The notes below the pieces were generated by a model. It made no database searches and was not told where the DNA came from. It was given only the letters and a program-made list of their open reading frames with translations. Of a stretch of 64,000 nucleotides of DNA, positions 24,210 through 36,040 are shown in pieces. The stretch is from contig NC_070604.1 of the NCBI RefSeq assembly GCF_027172205.1, positions 99,159,851-99,223,850 on the forward strand, written 5' to 3'. A program made the translations under genes and the position numbers. The first letter of the stretch is position 1. Every line of letters starts with the position of its first letter. The stretch is from Podarcis raffonei (taxonomy: Eukaryota; Chordata; Lepidosauria; Squamata; Lacertidae).

Positions 24210-25315
24210 AGTGGGGAGTTTAGTGTATTATCTGTAGGAAAGTATCTGTAGGAAGTACTTCCCTCATTTACTCAGTTAGTTAAAGTAAAACCTATGTCTA
24301 CGTTTTCCAAATAGGCCATATGCTTTTGTGATTATTTTAATCTGTTTTTGTGTTCTCTCTATTTCAGTGCCAATATTTATATTTTAAAAATTGAATACGT
24401 CTATGATTCTGTTCTTGAGTCTCTTTTGCCATGTGGATTTATGGATCAGTGAATATATGAAAATTGGACTGCCAACACCTACTCTTTTTTAGACCTGTTT
24501 CATTTCATATGTGATAATCATCCTGGCTTCTCAAATAAGAAAATGTGTCCTGTTATTCATTACACCATTCTTCTGATATACTGTGTTTTGGGTTTTTTTA
24601 GGTCCAAAATACTACAAGAATGGTGACTGAGAAGTAATGAATAATTGTTAAGGCGATAATGATGATTGTATTAAACATGGGGAAACACAATAAATTGGCA
24701 TTGTGATGAGTTGATCAGTCAACGGTAGTCTCAAGACTGAAACTCCATTGAGTACTGAACTGGCATCCCAGGGAATGTGGGGCAGGGATTCAGTTTGTGC
24801 CACTGTATTTGGTTGAACCACTGTGTTTGGTTCAGATTTATGTTTAATCAAGGCTTAAGATCAAGAAGTTATAAGGCAACAAGAGGGTGCCAGGCAGGCC
24901 ACAGCTCTAACATGACACCATTGCTCTCCACCCTCCAGGATCTGCTGCCTGAGGTGGTTATGTTATGCTGCCTAGTGGGAGTTCTGGCCCTGATATGTGT
25001 TGCGGTTAAACAGAAAATGTACAGCCAGCCTTGCCTGAGCCACTAAGGGATGGGTGAAAATAAACTGAATCAGCATTTGATTCACTGGCTGCTGCGTGTG
25101 GGAGGAAGCTAGGTTTGTCTCACTGAGGAAATAGGTGCTATAGCTCCCTTTTTTGGGCCGATTGGTACATAGCTTATTTTTTGCTACTAGTTTTGGGTTC
25201 TAATGGATGTGCGTTATCCTTTTTTTCTTTTCCAAAAATACAGATAAATAAAAACCTATCTGAACAAGAAAGCCTGAATGTACTCTATGTCTGCCTTTAC
25301 TTAACACTTCCAAGC
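24210..25315. other. Intergenic DNA without recognised features
   Basis: Only short frames were found (such as 24777-25046, 89 codons) with no recognisable family. No clear transposon was seen. Confidence 0.45.
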
Positions 25316-25317
25316 CT

Positions 25318-25588
25318 GCTGTTGTTTAGTTGTTTAGTCGTGTCCGACTCTTCGTGACCCCATGGACCAGAGCACGCCAGGCACTCCTGTCTTCCACTGC
25401 CTCCCACAGTTGGGTCAAACTCATGCTGGTAGCTTTGAGAACCCTGTCCAACCATCTCATCCTCTGTCGTCCCCTTCTCCTTGTGCCCTCCATCTTTCCC
25501 AACATCAGGGTCTTTTCCAGGGAGTCTTCTCTTCTCATGAGGTGGCCAAAGTATTGGAGCCTCAGCTTCAGGATCTGTCCTTCCAGCC
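25318..25588 (-). mobile_element. BovB LINE 3' end (copy 1)
   Basis: Minus-strand translation gives LRLQYFGHLMRREDSLEKTL, GRQRMRWLDRVLKATSMSL and AWRALVHGVTKSRTRLNN, the C-terminus of the RTE-clade BovB ORF. The plus strand shows the familiar GTCGTGTCCGACTCTTCGTG end. The copy is 5'-truncated to about 270 bases. Confidence 0.93.
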
Positions 25589-25589
25589 T

Positions 25590-26502
25590 ATTTGGCTTTA
25601 AAACAAGCTCTTTTAAACCCAGATGGTTAACCTGAGGGTCAAATCTGGCCCAACAAACCACAGGAAGTTTATCCACTAGTCCTGAAGCCTGATCTTCTGA
25701 TCTCAGTCAGGCCAAATCCCTCTGCTTGCTCTTTAGTGATTGCTCTGTGAAAATGAGTCATCACCTCATAACCTGGTCTCAGTGCTGTGGTGGTCAGTAT
25801 TGAGATTGGGAGATTTAAAATCTCTCTCTAAACAGCAGGCAGGAGGCCTTTATCTCCTGATCTCAGTGCTGAGCATAGCCACAGAGAGATGTACAGTAAA
25901 AGGCAGCATTTTCCCATATTGCACTGGACAAGTCCTATATATGATGGGGATGTCTTTATAAGAAGCGTCATCCTGCCAAAGAAGAGAGCAAGTGCTGTAT
26001 ATATGCATTCATGTGCGTATAAGAGAGTAAAAGATGTAGAAAGAGAAGGAGTGTTGTGTGCCTGTATGCTTTGCTTTAAGCTCTGAGTCATGCTAAGAAA
26101 ACCTAACAACTGCTTCTGGTGGCATAGCTAATAAATTCTGAAACAAAACACACACACACGTGATACATACCATTTGGCTAGATGACACAGCTGTAATGAG
26201 TATACTTATAATTATCCCAAATATAATTTTAAATTTGGCTACAATTGTGACTATCAAAGCTATTAATAGGGGAGAAAGCCTTGGTAAGCAAAGAACAAAT
26301 ATCAGAATCAAATCCCTTCTGTATACATTTATTCAGAATTTTACAAAGCTTTAACATTGGGAATGAGTCACCTTGCTAGCACTTATTCATGCAGAAAGAG
26401 GATTGTGCTTCCCTTTTAAGCTCTGCAATAATGCACACAGTTTTGGGGGTACTGCTCTTTCGCACCTAGAACAGTTTAAAGCCAGACTACATGGAAACAG
26501 TG

Positions 26503-26540
<38 letters not shown>

Positions 26541-26700
26541 TTGAGAGAGAGAGAGAGAACAAGAGAGACAGTAGTGTGACACGTTTTTTCTGCCCATGGC
26601 AGGCATTTTGTGCCAGCACCCACAGCACGTTTATCAATATATGAGTACCAGCACCTCATTCTCCCACTCTCCCCAAAAGCACTGCATAGGAGACACATGC

Positions 26701-26732
<32 letters not shown>

Positions 26733-27420
26733 TGGTGTGTGAAAAACAACCTTTTAGGTTGTAATCAGGAGAAGAACAGTTAGAGAGGGCCTGGTTAACC
26801 CTCTTTCTTCCTGCGTTTGGCTCAAAATCACTCCCTCGAGGGGCGGAGGAACAAAGATTGTAAAGACCTAGTTTGAACTTAAATTATTATCAAAGTCTGA
26901 GGAAACACAGCATTCGAGATCTCAAGCATTTATTTTGTATCTCCAGCTTGTGCGGAAACATTGCCTCAGGAAGCAGCTAAAGATGATTCATGCTCTAGTC
27001 TAGCTAGAATGTGTCTTAAAGCAACAACATTTCAACACCACTGTGGTTAACAGTTTATCATAAAGAATGAAAATTAAATTGAGCTTAATGAGGTAAATAG
27101 TGTTGTGCACCTTGTAGGTGATACCTTTAAAAATATGCAATTCGTCATTCTTTCGCCTGCAGAAAAAAGTGGTGGTGGGGAAACTCTAGGACCCTGTCAG
27201 AGCCTCGTGCTTCCTTCCCGAAGCACGCTTCTTCACTTAACCAGCTCTGGGAAGGCAGCACAAGGGCTGGGGGTGGATGTCAAATTTTGGCCTTGTTTCC
27301 TCCACCCTCCGCATTACAATACAATGTGCGGCCTGCTGGTTCCGTGTCAAAGTACTCTTGCAGCCCACTTGTTATGAGAAGTTGGAACGCCCTGAGCTAG
27401 GTTAAGCAATCAGCAGGGGA
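25590..27420. other. Intergenic DNA with GT/GA microsatellites
   Basis: Microsatellites lie at about 26503-26559 (GT then GA) and 26700-26731 (GT). The 26880-27070 block is repeat-free and AT-rich and may be a conserved element. No gene is recognised. Confidence 0.5.
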
Positions 27421-27424
27421 GCCC

Positions 27425-27795
27425 TGTCAGTGATGCCCTGTGACAGGGTCTTGTTGGTGGTGGTTCACCGTTTGTGGAATTCCCTCCCTGCTGAAGTGTG
27501 TCTGTCTCCCTCATGATTGATTTTCAGGAGAAATGTAAATAGAGTACTGTTTGCCCAAGCAGTTGATGGCTAAAAGATACGGGCCTCGGCTACCTTGAAC
27601 ATAGCAACTGGAAGGGTATGTGATTGGTTTTATGTGTTATTTGATGTTCTAAATATTGCTTTACATTGTTTAAACATTTAACATAGGCTTTTATTTTGTT
27701 TTAACTTGCACTGTTTCATCTTGTTTATGTTTGCCGCCCTGGGTTCCTTTGGGAGAGATGACAGAACTAATAATGACAATAACAATGACAATAAT
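27425..27795 (+). repeat. L2-clade LINE 3' fragment
   Basis: RLWNSLPAEVCLS is readable in the plus strand near 27470, followed by a 3' UTR with TTTGCCGCCCTGGGTTCC and a degenerate (AATGAC)n-like tail. Old copy. Confidence 0.65.
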
Positions 27796-30160
27796 TGCAC
27801 TCCTCCCTCCTGCCTGCCAATGCTCCTCTAGAAATGTTTCTTCTGCCCACTGAAAGTGAACATCACTTTCACCAATGCACTTGTGTTACCTCAGTAAATG
27901 CAGGTTCCTGGCCATGGGCTTGCCAGAATGATGTCTAGTTTGGCTTTCAGTCACCTAGCAGGATCTGAAAGGTTGGTTTGTGTTATGGAGATGGGTCCAT
28001 CCCTGAAATACTCATAAATTTATTTGCTGTTTAATTTATATATATATTTATATATTTAAAAATCTAAACAAAGACTTTTTTGTACTTTCAGAGAACATTG
28101 AGGAAGTAAAGCATGACAAGCCAGCCAGGTTAAAAGTACAGAAAAACAGGCTTTGAATGAAAGTGCTGGATTTGGACAAAGAAGGAATTTGGTTTTGGGG
28201 CAGAGACTGAAGTGTTATGAAAATTTTAGGAGGAGATTTAGAACTCTCCTGTACTCCCATGAGCCATTGGCTCTTGCAACCAGCAGCTGCGTTTCTTCAA
28301 GGGAAACACCAAGTGTTACAGGCGATGACTTGTAGAACAGCACACTGAGCAAGATTGAATAGGGTAACTGCCTAAGGTACCGTATGTCATAGATCATCTC
28401 CTTTTCGAAGGCCGTTTCCTGAGCAAGGCAAAGGGAAGATTCAACCAAACAGAAACACTTTCTTAAGTGTGGAGCTTTTACAGTTTGTGCGCGTTTGTAA
28501 TGCTTCCCAGTCAGATGCCATGTGCTGTGAAACAGGTTTTGGACTTCAGGTAAGAAGCACCCTGTGCAAGAGAAGGAAAATCACCCCCCACAATCCCTCA
28601 TTGCCTCTCTCCCTCAGGTGCAAATCTCCATTCCAATTTCACTCAGGGACTGAAGAGATAAGCCTCCCCTTTCTGCCTGCTGTCTTCAGAGTGATAATCA
28701 GGCTCCTCTGCCCCATAATTCGTTAAGGAGTCTCAGGGCTGGCACTGCTTGGAGAGGTTTTAATTCAAGCAATTGACACATTTTCTAAAGCAAATAAATA
28801 AAAGATGGTGCACCCACAATCCCACTCCTCCTCTTTGCTCCTCTCCTGCCACTCCCAGCTTAACTTTATTCTGTTTCGTTCTTGGTGAAGCAGCAACACC
28901 TAAGGATGGGTAACAACAGCAACTGAAGCACCACTTTTTCAAAATTATAACGAACAAGTAAAAGTGGATTCAGTTGTAAGCTGAAGAACAGGCACTAAAG
29001 CACTTGGATGATTTGTTCTACTGTATGCTAAAATAGTCATGGATCCACTCAGCAACTCACAGTGTTTACGTGCTGTGGGAATGAAGCCTTTCACAGATTA
29101 ATAGCATTATAAGTTACAGGGGTCAATCTGGATGACACACCTGAGGTTGCTTCCAAATCTGTGACCCTGTAATCAGTGCGGCAAAATGAGTGAGTGGGAA
29201 CCTGGTGGACCAGCCAAACAAGTCCCTTTGCAAATGTAATGGATCTATCTAGGATCAATTAGCCTCCAGCCAGATAAGGTGTGGGGGGGGGGAGGCCTCC
29301 CCTCTCATTGGAGAGAACTAGCTCTTTGAGAGGCTGATGAGCAATTAACCGACCAGCTAAAGCCATTACCTTTGAGAAGACATAGATACAGCCCTACTCA
29401 AATATTACAACTTCAACATTTCAAATTATAAGTTACAAATGAAAAATAGGGTATTAAAAGGTAATGTGAATACTCTAATATACCTCCTAACTACCACAAG
29501 TGTATACCTATGCAATTTTATATTTGGTTTTTCTTCTTATTTAATTTTATTTACTGATGCCTGTCACTACTGCATGGTATGCACAACCAACATATCACTA
29601 ATTAACAATACTTATTACTGAATCTCTCACTTTCAATGTCCTTTGTCCTTTTAGAGAATGTGTGAAAATTTTCAAAGTGAGAAACACGCACACACAAACA
29701 CACACTTCCCATATGTTTCTGGCTGCCGCAAAGGTCATTCTATTTAAAGTGCCTCCTTATACTTCTCTCAGGTTAAATCAAGAGCTAATTTGCATGGCGA
29801 AGTCTCACGCTCCACTGACTTGCTTGCATGTAGTCTGCTTTTACTTTTAAGTTGTCAAAATCCAAATTAAAAATGCCAACACATTCTGCACATAAAGAAC
29901 AGAGCCAAGTTAGAGCAGGGACTACTATCTTGGATGCTAACTTCCTGCTCCAACCCCCTCAACTACAGGCCGAGGTAACTCATGCACAGGAGTGATACAT
30001 TAACATACATTCTTGTGGACCCCTGCATGTATGTACTGTTGTGAGTTTGGGTGGGAGGTGGGTCAGGCTGCATGCTTGAGTCCCTTCTAATTCCTGGATC
30101 CGGCAATGATTCAATTGCTGGAATACCTAGGCCAGCTTCCTGGTGAAGCAACAGCCTAAG
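27796..30160. other. Intergenic DNA without recognised features
   Basis: Mostly unique sequence with an AT-rich run at 28020-28065 and a (CACA) run near 29690. None of the short frames resembles a known protein. Confidence 0.45.
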
Positions 30161-30165
30161 TATGG

Positions 30166-30629
30166 GTTGTTGTTGTTGTTGTTTAGTTGTTTAGTTGTGT
30201 CCGACTCTTTGTGACCCCATGGACCAGAGCACGCCAGGCACTCCTGTCTTCCACTTCCTCCCACAGTTTGGTCAAAAGCATGTTGGTAGCTTCGAAAACA
30301 CTGTCCAACCATCTCGTCCTCTGTCGTCCCCTTCTCCTTGTGCCCTCAATCTTTCCCAACATCAGGGTCTTTTCCAGGGAGTCTTCTCTTCTCATGAGGT
30401 GGCCAAAGTACTGGAGCCTCAGCTTCAGGATCTGTCCTTCCAGTGAGCACTCAGGGCTGATTTCCTTAAGAATGGATAGGTTTGATCTTCTTGCAGTCCA
30501 TGGGACTCTCAAGAGTCTCCTCCAGCACCATAATTGAAAAGCATAAATTCTTCGGCAATCAGCCTTCTTTATGGTCCAGCTCTCACTTGCATACATCACT
30601 ACTGGGAAAACCATAGCTTTAACTAGTTA
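30166..30629 (-). mobile_element. BovB LINE 3' end (copy 2)
   Basis: Longer than copy 1, with minus-strand frame YASESWTIKKADCRRIYAFQ, then LWCWRRLLRVPWTARRSN, ILKEISPECSLEGQILKLRL and AWRALVHGVTKSRTQLNN. This 143-residue frame is intact, which suggests recent insertion. The 3' end carries an (AAC)n tail (plus 30166-30183). No plausible start of ORF or endonuclease is present. Confidence 0.95.
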
Positions 30630-30634
30630 AGGTA

Positions 30635-31785
30635 ATAGACCCCCTTCCTCAACTAGCTGTTAGTTAGAAGGGAAAAAGCCAGAATTTTGTGTGAGAGTTA
30701 GAAGCAGAGTGCAGGTCAGGCATGCCATCTCCAGGGGGCCCTGGAGGCCTGGGCACCCACAAAATGTTCATTGTGGGTGCCCGGGCCACCATTCTCCCCT
30801 TGCCATGGCCTCCTCCTCTGGTGTGTACAGTGAAATGCAAATGCAATTTGAAACGCAGCAGTTTTTAAGCCATTAATGTATACGTAGCCTTTGTTAGCCT
30901 ACAGAATGCTGACTGATAATTGAAGGGAAACTGGACAAGGGGGGCAATGCAATGGAGCATTCTGAATAAGAGCACTCCATTTCACACTGCAACACTTTGT
31001 TGCAGATTCCAATTCATCTCTTACATTTCAAGCTCTGTGAATCTGGGTAATTTGGTGAGAAGGAATCTGTCATCTCAGCAGAGCTTTGCAAAATCGTCGC
31101 TATGATTATCTTAACAAAAAACCTGTTTGATGGAGATGCATCAGAAAAGCGACAAGTCAAAGGGCTGCCTCTTGACACTTCTGTACCTCATGGGCTGTAT
31201 TCAGCTGAGACACAAGTAGCCACAACTCCTCCTTAAACTGAATCAGAGATTCATTTGCCAGCAGCTGAGGCAGAATCTAACCACATATGCTGAGCATCAA
31301 AATGACTGTGGTTTCTGTTTGATTCCAAGCCAACTGTAAATAGGATTGCCACCTTATTTTATGAACAAATGGCCGTGTCAGTCTCCCAGAAGAAATACAG
31401 AAGTAAAACCAGTATGTGCAAATGAATGCATGTGGCCCCAATATGTTTCAACTCCCACTGGGTTCTTCTTCAAGAAAAACATGAAAATGTTATGATAATA
31501 TTATCTAATAATACTACTTATTTTTTGCCACAGCAAACACTCTCAAAAATAATACTGTTTCCAATTTCTCATTTCAAGTGGTAAACAGTCTCAGGGCAAC
31601 TTTTTTATTGCAGGGTCAATTGCCTTGCAAGAACAGAGCACTAGAGAATCATGGCATGCTTGTAGCATATCTGTCTAGTTACAAAAACAGAAACTGAACA
31701 GAGTGGAGAAACTGCCACACAGGCTGGCAGTACTGAAAAAGCATCAGGTCCTTGCAGTCAGCAGGACAACTGTGCAGCTCCTTGA
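30635..31785. other. Intergenic DNA without recognised features
   Basis: Contains an imperfect local inverted repeat near 30740-30790 (GGGCACCCACAAAATG ... CATTGTGGGTGCCCGGG). No gene or known repeat was found. Confidence 0.45.
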
Positions 31786-31790
31786 CACTC

Positions 31791-32117
31791 TGAAATATAC
31801 AGTACTCAGTGTCGAGTGTGAATTTCATGCTCTTTATTCAGCTCATAGTAGCAATGAATGAAACTTTCCCCAAAACGTCTAGCTATATATACATTATTTA
31901 CACAATGGGCCCCATGTGATTGGCTAATTCCGGGCTCCTCCTGCAGGCCAATCAGGTTGCTGATTCACTTCATCCAGGAGCCTGATTGGCTGCTGCTGCA
32001 GGCCAATCAAGTCACTGATTCACTTCCACCTGGAGCTGGATTGGGTGGCTCCTGCGGACCAATCAGACAGCTCCATTCTGGATCCTATTGTTCTAGGATT
32101 CAGCTCAGTACATAACA
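31791..32117 (-). mobile_element. Solo LTR, same family as 6861-7230 (fossil)
   Basis: A 327-base LTR in minus orientation is bounded by CACTC duplications (31786-31790 and 32118-32122). It keeps the polyadenylation signal, TATA region and several CCAAT boxes (CCAATCA motifs on the plus strand) but has only one of the 40-base units. No internal region. Confidence 0.9.
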
Positions 32118-32162
32118 CACTCTTTGGTAGTCATGTGCAAAAATTTAAGCCCGATCTATATA

Positions 32163-33739
32163 AAGTGGTACCTCAAGTTAAGAACTTAATTCGTTCTGGA
32201 GGTCCATTCTTAACCTGAAACTGTTCTTAACCTGAGGTACCACTTTAGCTAATGGCGCCTCCCGCTGCCGCTGTGCCACCGCCACATGATTTATTTATTT
32301 TTTAAAGATATTTATTAGAATTTTACAAAATGAAAAAAGAAAAATACAAAATAAAAATAGTAAAACAATCCCATTTTTCCATCACTTTATTTCATTTGCT
32401 TGTTTCCCGGACCTCCTCACACCTCCCTTTTTGTATTCCAGTTCAATTTGTTAGTTCAGTGGGAACTCCAGCTTAGTAATGTTTTTGACCCTTTTCAATA
32501 AATCTGCCCCTTTTCTATAGTCCAAACTCAACTCCATATGATGTTTAACAACATATTTCAGGATCCTTCCAAAATTGAAAGCCCCCACAGCTCCAAACCT
32601 CTCACGGCCCATTGCCAGACTCGGGAAGTCCAAATATCCCTGCACAGGGGGATCAATCCAACCCCCCATTTCCAAGCCAGTCCAAACTTTATCTTCCCAA
32701 GTCTGGTTTTTTCCAAGTTCATTTGTCAAGTCCAAAAGCTCATGTTCCTGCAGGTCCCTCCCTGAAATTAGTTACAGTTTCGCAGTCTCCCTCTAGGGGG
32801 AAACCTTCTATTTGTTCTTTCTTTTAAGAACAGATCTAACAACAATGTTTCTTTTTCTTTTGAGATATTTTGTCGATATTTGTTCCTTTAAAATGCGGAA
32901 GGAAACAATGGAATCACTATGTTTCTCTTCTTTTGGCTATCTGTCAAAAAGTTTTTGTCTCTGGTCAATGAGCTTCAAACGTCAGTTCTGACACCCCGCT
33001 CCAGGATCAGGACGATGGAAAGTTACTTTACTTTAAGTTCACTTCTGCAGGTTCTCCTGCTACCGAAATAAAGTTCAACAAATTTAGATGATGAAAGCCA
33101 ATCCTTTAGAAATGATTTTCTGAGCTCTAGTTTACGTTGTCTTTGCTTTATTCAGACTACAAAGAAACGGAAGGCTGACTTCCTGTTTAGACCTTCCCAT
33201 CTCAGTACCAAATTGAAATAAATTCTTTTTAAGACCAATTTCTTTCTGCTTGCAAGTCCTTATTTAAAGTCCAATTATTCCAGGTTTAAGTACTCATGGG
33301 TGATTATTTTAGAAGCCAAATTGTCCCAAGAAGAAGGCAGCGCTCTCCGGCAACGGCTATGCGGCTTCGCTCCAACGGAAATAGCAGTTGACTCACAGCA
33401 CTGCGCCGCTTCCCCCTCTTCGCTTCGGAGCCCGTTAATGGGTTCCTTTGCGGGTTGGGGGGGCGCTAAAGGTGCCCGCCGAGTCCCATGGTCACAGGCT
33501 TCATCCGCCTGTGATTTTTAAAGGGCCCCCGCTTTGCCGTAGCGGGTAAGACCCGTTTCGCGCTGAGCTAGTCCCTCCAGTTCAGAGGGAGTCCGCCATT
33601 GCCGATGGCGCCACCCCGGAAGTCCCTCCCCGCCACATGATTTCTGTTCTCATCCTGAAGCAAAGTTCTGAACCCGAGGTACTATTTCTGGGTTAGCGGA
33701 GTCTGTAACCTGAAGCGTCTGTAACCTGGGGTACCACTG
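32163..33739. mobile_element. Tigger-like MITE interrupted by an L1-like insertion
   Basis: The outer element starts AAGTGGTACCTCAAGTTAAG and ends GGGGTACCACTG, between TA dinucleotides (32161-32162 and 33740-33741). Its left part is 32163-32292 and its right part 33644-33739. An uninterrupted relative lies in reverse orientation at 39131-39356 and shows the pre-insertion arrangement. Confidence 0.85.
32293..33629 (-). mobile_element. L1-like non-LTR element, about 1.34 kb, with target duplication
   Basis: It is flanked by the 14-base duplication CCGCCACATGATTT (32279-32292 and 33630-33643). On the minus strand it begins GGGAGGGACTTCCGGGGTGG, a GC-rich 5'-UTR-like segment (33400-33629), and ends in an A-rich tail (plus 32293-32345). 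A 5' end plus an A-rich 3' end without a complete ORF suggests an internally deleted L1-like copy or a short non-autonomous derivative. A 94-codon minus frame at 32451-32735 has no family I can name. Confidence 0.7.
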
Positions 33740-33966
33740 TATAATAATGGGCTACATTCAGGTGTTACCATCCAGAAGGTGCCAGTATGGCACTTGTGTC
33801 CAAAGAGGCCTCCTGTGGCACCCAATAATGCTTGAAAGAAGCATTATTTTAAGCTCCAGTTGCAGAAGGTGCTTGTTTACAGGATGAGGATAGTGCCCAC
33901 AACAATTTTATCTGATTTGCAGATGCCACCATGATCCCGCAAAGGTTGAAAACCCTTGCTGTGAAG

Positions 33967-34101
33967 CAGGGTCCCCAAACTTGGGTCTCCAACTGTTTTT
34001 GGGCTATAGTTCCCATCATCCTTGACCACTAGTCCTGCGAGCCAGGGATGATGGGAGTTGTAGTCCAAAAACAGCTGGAGACCCAAGTTTGGGAAACCCT
34101 G
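33967..34101. mobile_element. hAT-type MITE, near-palindromic
   Basis: Ends are CAGGGTCCCCAAACTTGGGTC and GACCCAAGTTTGGGAAACCCTG. The arms contain GTTCCCATCATCC and GGATGATGGGAGTTGTAG. Imperfect 8-base flanks CTGTGAAG and CTCTAAAG fit hAT target duplication. Confidence 0.8.
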
Positions 34102-34520
34102 CTCTAAAGCACAGTCTAGCCTGACATGAACGAGCGTTAGCGTCAGGAACTGCTGATCGTTGTCCCTGATGTGGTGAACTTCTCAACGGCAACCTCTCAG
34201 TAAAGAGCCTTCTGGCTCTGAACTGACTCAGCCTGCTAGGCATTGGCTCCTCCTGGAGAGGAAGGAACGTAAGAAGACTTCCTGCTTTGCTTGAGCAACA
34301 AGGCTAACCTGAACTGTGCTATGCCTCTGTGTTTCTTTTGGTCCTGCCTCTTCTTGCCCTGATTGCCCTTTTATCCTGACGCTGGTTCCCTTCCTGGTTC
34401 CATACTGGTGCCCACGGCTCAACCCTCAGACTAAGTGACCAACAGGCAGGGGCAAAACTAGGCTTTATTTCACCCGGGTCAAAGACCCAGTTTGGCAAAA
34501 AACAAACAAACCCACATTTG

Positions 34521-34558
<38 letters not shown>
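34521..34558. repeat. (CA)n microsatellite
   Basis: A run of about 18 CA units. Bases 34110-35070 around it hold nothing else recognisable. Confidence 0.9.
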
Positions 34559-34559
<1 letters not shown>

Positions 34560-35074
34560 GGCTGGGAGCCTCAATGGTACCCCTCAGGAGGCTTCACCTG
34601 GGGCAAAAATCCCAGCTAGGCCCCCACCCCATAGCTACACACTGCCATCAGGCATGCACTCTTGCCCCTTTCCCTAGGCTTACTCATGCCATACTAAGTC
34701 ATGCTTTAGCATGCTGTCCAAAAAATGCAGCCATTGGGTTTCTTCAATTTACTTGCAGGGCAGATCATAAAACTCTTATTATTGTGCTTGTGCTGTTTGG
34801 CAAGAGAGGTAATGCTGTTGCAACGAAACAAAGCAAAACAAAACACCAAAGCAGTTATGCTAAATAAAACTATTAATTTCTTCCGTTTTGAAAAGAATGC
34901 TCATGGCTGTCAAAGTGCAGGGCATTTTATAGTGAAAGAGACTCTGTCTTGAGCAGTATCCGTAATAAGGTGTTGTGAGTCATCTTGTCCTCCTAGGGTG
35001 GGACCTGAGTAGAGTGTGGTAGAGCAGTCATTAAGCTGCACTTTCCCTAAAACCTCCTTTAAAATTCAAGAGGG

Positions 35075-35235
35075 GTAGCCTTGCTTATTCTGTTGCAACA
35101 AAAAGAACAAACAGTGTTCTGGCGCGTTAAAGACCGATAAGTTTATTGTGGCAGAAGCTTGTGTGGGACAGAGCCATCTCTAATGACTGCATCAAGGGGA
35201 GCCTAAGTGCTTGGTACGTATACCTTGAGTGCAGA
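35075..35235. repeat. Unclassified amniote interspersed repeat
   Basis: GTTCTGGCGCGTTAAAGACC followed by GATAAGTTTATTGTGGCAGA and AGCTTGTGTGGGACAGAGCC resembles a widespread sauropsid repeat (CTTAAAGACTAACAAATTTA type). The class is not determined here. Confidence 0.5.
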
Positions 35236-35517
35236 GAGAAGAGCGCTGTTTCTATTTTGTTTTTGGTCCCCCCCCCAAAGTAAAAGGTAATAAAGGTCAA
35301 GCAATGCAAGAGATAGCTGTAGGTAACCTGGGTCACACCTGCCTCCAAGGTATGCTGCAGATAAAACTGGTTTGCCCAGTCTGGTCGCAGGGAGTGGGGG
35401 CAAGGAGAGTTGAACAGAGTAATTTGTTTGGCAGGTGAGAGGAGAATGAACTGGTTCTTGATTTTTGCAGGGAGAGGACAGGCCTTGCTTTGGAGATAAC
35501 AGTGACCGCCTCTATAC

Positions 35518-36002
35518 CAGTGGTTTTCAACCAGGGTGCCTTGACTGATGGTCAGGAGTGCCGTGGGCAACACTGGCCTCTGTCCCTCTTTCCTTCCCTC
35601 CCTCCTCTGATGCCCTCTTGCATCTCTGCCTCCAAAAGGCTTGCACGGCTGTTTGTTGCAGCAGCTCTAGCTACAAGCTCCCCAGGTGCGTGGTGCCTCT
35701 GGGGCTGGCGGGGGGTGGGGGCTTTCCAGACCTCTATGGGGCAGTGTGAGGAGGCACCTCTCTTTGGGGTGGAGGTGGGGCAGCTCAGAGACCAGGGGCG
35801 GCAGCAGTGGCTACCCGAAGGACTCCCAAGGAGAGGGGAGAGGAGGCTGAAGGAACACTCCACAAGGGAGGGTGTTCGAAAAGGGGCTGCTGGCTCTGTA
35901 GGCAAGGGGTGACATAACTGGGCACTTAGCCCCACAGGGGTGCTGCAGAAAGAATGAAGTTGGTCGAGGGAGCCGTGGACCCAAAAAGCTTGAAAGCCTC
36001 TG
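35518..36002. mobile_element. hAT-type non-autonomous element (CAGTGGTTTTCAACC ends)
   Basis: The left end is CAGTGGTTTTCAACCAGGG, and the right end, complemented, is CAGAGGCTTTCAAGCTTTTTG. The 485-base interior is GC-richer and non-coding; frames of 127-140 codons here are antisense pairs without known domains. The flanks CTCTATAC and ACCTACAC match at 5 of 8 bases. Confidence 0.6.
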
Positions 36003-36040
36003 ACCTACACTATAGTATTTGCTCAAACTATGCTTAAGAG

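Noticed and set aside
26503-26749. Frames rich in Arg-Glu or His-Thr repeats
   Set aside because: They are translations of GA and GT microsatellites.
35490-35935. Antisense pair of frames of 127-140 codons
   Set aside because: They lie in a hAT-type element with inverted ends and have no recognisable domain.
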